Origin: Gamarada debralockiae
Lineage: Eukaryota > Ascomycota > Leotiomycetes > Helotiales > Hyphodiscaceae
Reading direction: 5' to 3'
NCBI GenBank assembly: GCA_002803225.1
Contig: NXFV01002077.1
Span: 1 to 25,284, forward strand
DNA: 25,284 nucleotides
Under the pieces are notes generated by a model. The model was given only the letters and a program-made list of their open reading frames with translations, was not told the DNA's origin and made no database searches. Position numbers and translations under genes: made by a program. This document shows positions 19,498-25,284 of this stretch, piece after piece. Positions within the stretch are counted from its first letter, which is position 1. Every line of letters begins with the position of its first letter.

Positions 19498-20694
19498 ATG
19501 GCTACGGCTACTATTGATTTCTCTCCTCGTCAGTGTCTGACTTGCGCCTCAAGCGGTGATGCTTGCGACGGTGGATTCCCTGTTTGTGAGTTCATTTAAA
19601 TCCAACCAACCCTAACCCCCTAACCTTGCCATCCACAATTGTTTGACATAAGCTCAGGTTCATCATGCAAGGAAAAGGGGCGAGCGTGTAAGAAACCCGC
19701 CACTGAGGTTCAAGTTCCCTGGGAGAAGAGTCCTTTCACGGCTTCCACGCAGAGCCTCAATCTACAAGCTCAGACGCCTCTCACGAGCGATATGGTTGTT
19801 TTCACAGAAGGCTACATCACATCCGAACATGGCGCTTTGATCAGAGGTATTACAAGTGTCTACGGAGCTCTCAAATCAATGCAGTACATCGATGACGCGG
19901 AACTCATGTCACCTCCCTACGCCAACTTCCCTGTGGAACAACTCACCTCCATCGGATTGGAGCCCGAAGCTATAGCTTTACTTAGATATCTTCCGTACCT
20001 TACCCACTCCATCGAGATATCATTTTCTTCCAACTCCTACAGCTATCTTGACAATACTGATCAGGCTCGAGAAGTTCTATGGGAAGGTGGAAATGACCTC
20101 GCACCATGGGCAATTCGCCTATCACAATGCAGAGCTTACCCAGGCTTGCACGGAAGGACGATTATTTATGACCTACGCTCGAAAGGCATCATCCAGTGGG
20201 CAAATAACGAACGAGGGTACACGAACACCTACCTAGACCTCCCCTCTACCCCATCAGAGGACTTCTTCAAACAATGGGTTGGATACCTGAGAGACCTCAA
20301 CGAGATTCCGTGGCGACACAGATATGGCCGACAAGTCTTGGCAGAACCTCCAGCTGGTCCTTCAAACTATGTGGACTTCATCGCAAGTGGCTATACCGAC
20401 CCCAGCGAGCCTGTCACGGTTAACTCAGAGCAGTTTGGCATAAATGGGTTCAATATGCGGGAGGCGCTTAAGAAGCTCTTCCTGGATCATGGCTGGCCGG
20501 ATGACTTTAGAGGTGACGAGTTCAAAACGGCTCGGCAGAGGTGGCAGGAGGAGCTTAATAGACTACAGGTGGCTAGAGACACGGCGATGCGGGACAGATC
20601 GCCAGAAGCGAAGGCAAGAGCCTTTGATGAATACTCAAAGTTCTTGGAGGAGAGTGCAGGCCCAGCCGCAGTCGTGAAGACGCGCAACGATTGA
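19498..20694 (+). CDS. Fungal protein with Zn2Cys6-like hexacysteine cluster and uncharacterised C-terminal domain
   Basis: Exons are 19498-19585 and 19658-20694 (374 residues). The 72 bp intron (GTGAGT, GACATAAGCTCAG) falls inside the cysteine cluster. Across the splice, residues 13-41 give C-x2-C-x6-C-x6-C-x2-C-x6-C, the exact spacing of a fungal binuclear zinc cluster. The second half (CDGGFPVCSSCKEKGRAC) is typical of that family, but the first half (CLTCASSGDAC) lacks the Arg/Lys residues that normally contact DNA. The rest (about residues 60-350) is a globular, non-repetitive region with SIEISFSSNSYSYLD, PWAIRLSQCRAYPGLHG and LFLDHGWPDDFRGDEFK. I take it to be a widespread but uncharacterised ascomycete domain; I assign no function. 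An in-frame ATG at 19417 would add 27 residues including a hydrophobic run (VFVIALITLALALFTL), but that part coincides with the pyrimidine-rich promoter, so I prefer 19498. Confidence 0.8.
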
Positions 20695-21015
20695 ATATTC
20701 TTGCAGCAGAATACAGAACTTGGTGCATTGCTATATCTCACAAAAAAGATGACAAAGTCTCCCAAGTACCCAAAGTTTGGTTCAGTGGTTTAAGAGCTCG
20801 AAAATAAATAGTGATCTAAAATGCCTACATTATCTCAATGTCTCTAACGACTTGAGTGGTTCAGAGGAAGTCTTTCCCTTGCTTACGATGGAATCCCTAA
20901 TTACCTTTTATTTTGAGAAATTATTGAGTGTGTTCGATTCTGACCTATATATTATTGTCTTTATTACCAGCTATTAGCGTTGGTGGGTATCTATCAATAA
21001 TATAATCTCATATGA
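20695..21015. other. Intergenic, AT-rich, between convergent genes
   Basis: No gene or repeat seen. The stretch lies between the end of the plus-strand hexacysteine gene and the end of the minus-strand relic, so it should hold two 3' UTRs. Confidence 0.4.
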
Positions 21016-21680
21016 TCATGTGAAAACTTCTTTCTCATCTTCAACACAGGCTTTCTCGGCACGATAGACGATGCCGGCATAGTCCCTATCGGCTGATGAC
21101 TGCACATAGGCACCGAGTTAGCATTAAGCTGGGGCAGCAGTTGTACTTGCCTTTGCCACGCCTTCTGAAGAGTCTGTCAGAATCAGAGGCGATGCGGTTG
21201 CTTTCAGGAGAGGCGTCTGAGCAATCATTTCCGATTGCAAAAGCTCAAAGCGACGCTCATTCTTCTCTATCTCAGCCTTACAATCGTCCGTTTTACATTT
21301 GGTGTACCACAAATAGATTTGCATCTCCTCTTCGGTTGGGAGGCGGGTGGAGCTTACCTACTTGACCACGATCACACCTCGAAGTTCGGTGCATCCTGGA
21401 GAGATCGACGAGTAGGCGGGATCAGGCCGTGTGTATAGGCAGATGCTGGCGGAAGGTCGTAGATTCCTGGTGCTATGTTATAACCAGTATGAACATAATA
21501 CCAGTCGTAGGTGTACACCGCATATCCGGGGTCGTTGGGATGATAAGACATGACGAGTTGTGGGACAAGTATGTTTCGTCGACGGGATCATATGGCATGT
21601 ATATATAGAACATCACCAGTGCTCTCAGCGTCCATGTCGTTCGCGGTTACGCGTATCGGAAGGTGAGAATACCGTTATAT
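21016..21680 (-). pseudogene. Decayed minus-strand coding segment with a GC-AG intron; possibly the 3' end of the chitinase relic
   Basis: The last two exons read cleanly. The segment with EEEMQIYLWYTKCKTDDC and KNERRFELLQSEM ends ...SEGVAK at 21151, then an intron at 21150-21100 (donor AAG|GCAAGT, branch GCTAAC, acceptor TGTGCAG), then SADRDYAGIVYRAEKACVED to a TGA at 21018-21016. The join keeps frame only if the GC donor is used. Upstream, coding-like text continues with damage: a TAG about 40 bases before the MQIY methionine, a frame change near 21440, and a TGA near 21590 within VTANDMDAESTG...NDPGYAVYTYDWYYV. I do not recognise the domain. Its strand and its distance from the chitinase catalytic block (about 2.8 kb) would fit the long C-terminal extension of killer-toxin-like chitinases, but this link is inference; it could be a separate gene. 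Confidence 0.45.
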
Positions 21681-22231
21681 GCGTACCAAGTTGAAACTGA
21701 AGTTGCCGAAGGGATATTATTAGGCAGATCACCTATAATGATAGGTCGAGCGAAGTCACGATTGTTGCAGTCACTCACAGTAGTTCTCGAAGTTCAGCAC
21801 ACCTCCTTGATTTCCTTGAACTTTTCTATGGAAAGCATCATATATAATAAATAGGTATTGATCAATAGAGAATTTAAGGTCAGTTCTGCTTCTATCACGG
21901 TCTTAATTAAGATAAAGTCCTGATGATATGAATAAAAAAACATTTAAGTCGAAATAACCCTTTTGATATGGCTTAAAATACGCGTTTTACCAGTACAATA
22001 AAGAATGATGAACACCATAGTTGAATTCGGAAAAGATCCAAATCATCAATTCCATAGTATAATTCACATAATTTGGTGAAATTGACGTCCAATTCATGAA
22101 ACCCTCGTATTGATGGGTACCATGAAACATATAGCGAGAGTGTAGGGAAGAGACATGTCATACTATATTCAACGGACAGTCGAGACTATTGCAACTTTAC
22201 ATTTCAATTAGCTTAGCCGTCAAATACCTGC
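21681..22231. other. AT-rich degenerate DNA between the two relic segments
   Basis: No clear gene. Coding-like fragments appear on the minus strand (for example GGVLNFENY near 21800 and CNNRDFARPIIIGDLPNN near 21765-21712), interrupted by stops. They may belong to the same decayed reading unit as the flanking segments. Confidence 0.35.
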
Positions 22232-23873
22232 TCAAATCACTAACTCGCTGCTTCCACCAAAATGTCTCTGAAGTTTCTTCTGTTTGGTGGCGTTCCGAGG
22301 CATTTTCTCATCCTCGAGAGTTAAAGGATCCAAGGACATTGACAACTCGCCGTCTTCATTACGTTTTGAAATTAGACTTGCTACAGAAAGAAGCAAACTC
22401 TCTGCAGAGCTTCCAGCTACTCCTCCTGAGAATACACTTCCAAATGATGTCGGTGGGCAAGTGTTAGCTGCTAGTGCAAAGCCCTCGCAGCATATCGAAA
22501 CAAAGATGCCATGATCGCAGGCAGTCCTGTCACCAGCCGGCTAAGTATTTTAACTAAGAAAGCTAAAGGTTCCGGGTCAGCACTCCAACCAACTCAAATT
22601 CGGTAACTTACTATGTGCCACTGGGACAACGGCTGTCACAGTTCTTGTCCTGATTGATGTTAGTTCTTATTCTGAGGAACAATTTGTGCATTTATACCCC
22701 GTTTGCGTCTCGATACTAGTTGCACTTGGTTTCAATGACAAGATTGTTCAAGCAAAGAACTCTGTTCTGTTTTCCGCTACAGTCAGGAAAAATCGCATAA
22801 GTTTCCGTGTCAAAATTCTTTCCGTATCCAGTTACAATCTCATAGAATCCCGGTGGACAGTGTCTACCCACGGCAGAGTCGTCCAGACATCTACTCCAAA
22901 ATGCCGTGGCCTGTGCCCTATTCTGTGTATTGAATGCTGTTGATTTCTCGAAGATCTTTACACTCGTAGTCGCACCAAGTTTGCTTCCGCCGCCTTGGAC
23001 ATTGTATGCTGAATTCCCACTGATGTCAAGTCGATAGCCCATGCCACTATTATATTGTTAATAAGTTTTGAGACTTGGCCGGATGAAGTCTTACTTGTTC
23101 CCGCCAAACAAAGGCTGTCTGCATAATTTTTCTTCAACGCGTAAGTGTCGGCATCATCATAGCTAACCTCATTGATTATTGTCCCAGTTGAAATATTTGC
23201 AGCCGCAGTTGAATCTAAAATCGGGACGATGCCGTTTGCGGCAATGATGTCTTGGATTTCGTCATTTGATAGAATTCCTGATTACCCAGTGCATTGGCCT
23301 GCATTTCCACCGCCGAAGAATGGTCAGCCAGGAGTTGTGCATGCTGAGTTCGCGAGTGTGAATGATTTTCCATAGAATCCGAGACCAAGGACAATCTTTG
23401 CTGGATCAATATCGTTTCTCTACAGGAGGTCCAAGGCTTGGTCGATCTCGGTGAGGTTGGTATGAGGTTCGACATTTTTTGTTGTGTATCTAGGGAACGT
23501 CAGAAAATAAATCCTCTGGCAAATGTACTGTCATTCAGATATACGGGTTATTGCCGTTCCAAGTTCCGTGGATATCGTAAGACATGACGTTGAACCAGTC
23601 AATGCTTGGTTCAAGATTCTTGACGTCAAATCCTTGGAGATACCAGTAACTTGAAGACAAGGTCGCGGTGACCCCGAGGCCAGCACCACCAAAAGCATTT
23701 TCAACTCCTGCATAAAAGTTACATAGTTGGCGAAATCCGCGCAGTACCACCTCGATCCCCTGCTACGGGGTCTGGGAGTGTAGTCATTAGCTACTAACCT
23801 CATTCTCTTGAACATGGTAACGGACATTCCCAATCGATATCTATCCCACCAGTGGGTGCCAGAATTCGTGCCG
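22232..23873 (-). pseudogene. Glycoside hydrolase family 18 chitinase relic (killer-toxin-like class), 5' end cut off by a transposon
   Basis: Family 18 chitinases hydrolyse chitin. Reading down the minus strand: GGIDIDWECP at 23850-23821 is the catalytic DGxDxDxE block, with the first Asp now Gly but the catalytic Glu kept. Then come FANYVTFMQEL and, in another frame, SSSYWYLQGFD and MSYDIHGTWNGNN (to about 23545); a 55 bp intron (23544-23490); then LTEIDQALDLL, KIVLGLGFYGKSF and SYDDADTYALKK; an intron at 23094-23047; and a Cys-rich part (HCPPGFYEIVTGYGK, NCDSRCPSG, CCEGFALAANTCPP), ending at a TGA at 22234-22232. Lesions include at least two frameshifts near 23700-23760 and in-frame stops such as the TAG at 23422-23420, where the family has Trp. 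The N-terminal part is absent: the transposon left end abuts at 23874. The remaining 5' half may lie beyond the window. Confidence 0.85.
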
Positions 23874-25284
23874 CACGGGCTACATCGCGAAATCCTTAAA
23901 ACTGTACATCTAAATTAAATAATAAACAACACTTCAACCTCAAATATGGCACCATCAACACGTCGCGAAGCTCGTTTTACCCCTCCTACCTAAACTTCAG
24001 AAGCCAAAGAAGCTACTACTACAAAAAAATGCAAGTTCTTCGACGTATTAGACGACAATCCCGAAAATAAGTCCAATCGCTAGATTTCTAAGGATGTTGG
24101 CATCGATGAGAAAACAAGACGAAGATAGAAGAAAGAACGTGAGACTCTAGGCTCTATAGCAAAGAGGAGGACCTGGTTAATGTCTAATAAACTTGGACGA
24201 CCCTCAAAAGTCACCAAATCGATATGCAAAATGCTTATGGATCCAAGAAGAAATCTAGTCCGAAAAGCGCGTTACGAAGCCATGATCGATTACTACAATC
24301 TGCCTGTCAAGAAACGCCAATTGCAAAGGAAGTTGAAGGAGCATACTAAGGGAAGTCGAAAGTACAAATGCGCGTTTATTAAGAAGGTTCTATCGGGCAA
24401 AAATCTTGAGGAAAGGACAAATTATAGGATTGAGAATAAGGACAAACCCTTGATTGGTTTTTGGGACTATATTGTCTTTACAGACGAAGCCCATATAGAC
24501 CCTTTATCACTGGCAGTTAATAAAGTATTACGTGAAGAGGGAACGCGATACGAGCCTGAGAACATCTAGTGGAGGGGTCAAAAGAAAGGTATCAAATTCC
24601 ATGTAGTAAGATAGATCAATTAGTACAGAAAATCACTTAAATTAGAGTTCTACAATGATAAAGAAGATCACACCGACCAACCTCCGATGCCCCCAAAGCC
24701 TCGTCGACGACCTAAGTCTAAAACCAATACCGAATATCAAGCTAGATTATAAAAATAGGAAACTTTGAGGCCTTATCCTATAAAGGTCAAAGTTAAGGGC
24801 AATGCTATGACCTAAAAATACTATACAAAGCGTCTCTTGCCTATATACTGTTAAGCTGTGAAAGATAGCGCTCAACGGTATTCAGGGAAGTGGTATCTTT
24901 AAGAGGATAGGGACTTATCTCATGGGATGAGGAAGAAAGGCCTTGCGCAAGAGTATAAAGAGGCCCATGGTATTATCAACCTCAAGCATCCTGCACAAAG
25001 CCCAGATCTAAATCCTATAGAGGCTATTTGGAATATCATAAAGCAAAGACTACGCTGTAGGTTGTTTGATTTAGAGGAAGAGGTAAAACAGGCTATTCAA
25101 GAGGAGTAGGACAAAATCACGTTAAAGCAAATACGGGACCGCATTTCTGATATGCCAGGCAGATGCACCGACCTTAGATTGACTGGTGGAAAGCCCATTA
25201 AGTCTGCCAAATGGTAATGTTGTTATATTTTAGAGTATTTAATAGATTTGGTTGACCCCTTAAATTTTGGTGATGTGGCCCGTG
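23874..25284. mobile_element. Tc1/mariner-family DNA transposon, decayed, inserted in the chitinase relic
   Basis: The left end at 23874 reads CACGGGCTACATC inward, followed by GAAATCCTTAAA. The right end, read inward from base 25284, is CACGGGCCACATCACC, followed by AAAATTTAAGG. These match as imperfect terminal inverted repeats over about 27 bases. The element is thus about 1411 bp, and the last base of the window is the last base of the right repeat. A TA duplication is not visible on the left flank (GTGCCG), so the repeat may extend slightly further outward. The interior holds one decayed transposase frame, listed separately. Confidence 0.8.
23946..25217 (+). pseudogene. Transposase of a fungal Tc1/mariner element, inactivated by 12 in-frame stops
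   Basis: From the ATG at 23946 to TAA 25215-25217 (423 codons) one frame is kept without any indel. It shows the family's order: a basic N-terminal DNA-binding region, the first catalytic Asp in VFTDEAHID (about 24474-24500), a second acidic motif EDRDLSHG (about 24903-24926) and the third in SPDLNPIEAIW (about 24993-25025). The spacing from the second Asp to the Glu of NPIE is about 37 residues by my count. Internal stops are TAA at 23991, 24750, 24813, 24852 and 24900, and TAG at 24081, 24126, 24567, 24612, 24621, 24756 and 25107; none is TGA. TAA/TAG arising from CAA, CAG and TGG by C-to-T changes on either strand, with no indels, is what repeat-induced point mutation gives. The copy cannot encode an active enzyme. 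Confidence 0.9.

Noticed and set aside
23946..25217. Reassigned genetic code (TAA/TAG read as Gln) in the transposase
   Set aside because: All intact genes in the window use TAA, TAG or TGA as normal stops, and several of the transposase stops sit where Trp rather than Gln is expected. RIP explains this better.

Overview
The window is nuclear DNA of a filamentous ascomycete (Pezizomycotina). The evidence is the gene structure (short 45-82 bp introns with GT..CTAAC..AG signals), recognisable fungal proteins (Mediator subunit MED6, an MMtag-domain protein, a Gfd2/YDR514C-type nuclease domain, a fungal Zn2Cys6-like cysteine cluster, a family 18 chitinase with a long C-terminal extension) and fungal DNA transposons. 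No bacterial operon, tRNA, rRNA or CRISPR array is visible. The species cannot be fixed from the sequence.

Layout. 1-1621 holds no gene, but carries two nested inverted-repeat elements: a roughly 300 bp hAT-like MITE with a perfect 8-bp target duplication, sitting inside an older inverted-repeat element. 1622-2872 (+) is a five-exon Rossmann-fold NAD(P)-binding protein. 2873-3822 has no convincing gene but contains five dispersed copies of a GTGCAACA motif. 3823-4453 (-) is a possible two-exon single-pass membrane protein, just downstream of MED6 (4561-5604, -). 6582-7501 (+) is a frameshifted relic of an LPxEIRxxIY (F-box/2EXR-like) gene. 8129-8998 (+) encodes an MMtag-domain, RS-rich protein. 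8999-13440 is a 4.4 kb stretch with no supportable gene. 13441-15605 (+) is a three-exon seven-transmembrane protein with a long Ser/Pro-rich tail. 16758-17618 (+) is a DEDD-type nuclease-domain protein. 17678-17849 is a compact pogo/Tc1-type MITE with TA duplications. 19498-20694 (+) is a two-exon protein with a Zn2Cys6-like hexacysteine cluster and a large uncharacterised domain.

The right end (about 21016-25284) is decayed. A minus-strand family 18 chitinase relic (22232-23873) still shows its introns, catalytic block and Cys-rich C-terminal region but has stops and frameshifts. It may continue into a second relic segment (21016-21680) with a GC-AG intron. The chitinase is cut next to its catalytic motif by a Tc1/mariner element (23874 to the last base), whose transposase frame is intact in phase but carries 12 TAA/TAG codons, a pattern expected from RIP. 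The window ends exactly on the element's right inverted repeat, which suggests an assembly break at a repeat.

The intact genes look like unrelated housekeeping and orphan genes. Nothing in the order of genes points to a metabolic cluster or a multi-gene system.
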